Shown here piece by piece: positions 40,084 through 40,152 of a stretch of 40,152 nucleotides of DNA; position 1 is the stretch's first letter; each line of letters starts with the position of its first letter. A program made the position numbers and the translations under genes. Source of the stretch: CAZMXI01 sp964570205 (GTDB lineage: Bacteria; Planctomycetota; Phycisphaerae; Tepidisphaerales; Tepidisphaeraceae); the NCBI GenBank assembly GCA_964570205.1, contig CAZMXI010000014.1, positions 1 to 40,152 of the forward strand, given 5' to 3'. Below the pieces are notes generated by a model. That model was given only the letters and a program-made list of their open reading frames with translations, made no database searches and was not told where the DNA came from.

Positions 40084-40152
40084 GAACGTTCCTTGGGCGA
40101 TGTGGCGGGGTGAACTGGCCCTACGGGGTTGGCGTGTGATTCAGGTCCTCCA

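Overview
The window looks like a high-GC chromosome segment from a planctomycete-type bacterium, most likely Phycisphaerae or a relative, probably a draft or metagenome assembly because a run of ten Ns interrupts one gene. The lineage call rests on a combination of families rather than one marker: a pseudopilin with the planctomycete-style C-terminal DGHV segment, an ECF sigma factor next to a Ser/Thr kinase fused to a formylglycine-enzyme-like domain, a PEP-CTERM protein with HAF repeats, DUF1080, GH116 and a MotA/TolQ/ExbB protein with an N-terminal extension. I see no tRNA, rRNA, CRISPR array, transposase or prophage genes.

Layout. 1-3458 is on the minus strand: a Cys-bearing FeoA-like protein, pheS, a 31-residue single-span membrane peptide with its own Shine-Dalgarno and terminator, an 84-residue two-span membrane protein and the HAF/PEP-CTERM protein. 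3689-8023 is on the plus strand: pseudopilin, sigma factor, kinase-FGE receptor and an orphan 200-residue protein closed by a strong terminator. A lone metallophosphoesterase (minus) is divergent from a complete pyruvate dehydrogenase operon (E1alpha, E1beta, E2, E3; 9384-14392), followed by a GH116 beta-glycosidase and an aldo/keto reductase. sucD (without sucC) is convergent with a full-length metH. 22882-24333 holds a membrane-anchored tandem-repeat protein and a secreted partner, both unrecognised. 24662-28425 holds a large MEDS/PAS hybrid histidine kinase tail to tail with a LuxR-type regulator. 28807-30751 is an exported sugar-processing pair (DUF1080 hydrolase, Tat-exported aldose epimerase). 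30944-38814 is a four-gene cell-envelope operon, and dprA closes the window on the minus strand.

The most interesting part is the last operon. It encodes a secreted TPR protein of more than 1,000 residues, an ExbB/TolQ channel, an ExbD/TolR partner and a 1,141-residue fusion. The fusion contains a TolB-like PD40 propeller, a transmembrane helix carrying the Ser-x3-His signature of TonB and TolA, a long Pro/Ala-rich linker and a C-terminal alpha/alpha-toroid-like domain. The parts match a Tol-Pal or TonB energy-transduction system (TPR = CpoB-like, channel = TolQ/R, propeller = TolB-like, anchor and linker = TolA/TonB-like), but with TolA and TolB roles on one chain and a toroid where the usual receptor-binding domain would be.

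Two non-coding RNA candidates also stand out. One is a roughly 68-nt hairpin RNA at 18120-18187 with its own promoter and terminator, whose unpaired parts are C-rich and anti-Shine-Dalgarno-like. The other is a 240-nt multi-stem structure at 28540-28786, divergent from the luxR gene, in which every non-Watson-Crick pair is G-U when read on the plus strand. Both are inferences from the sequence by eye.
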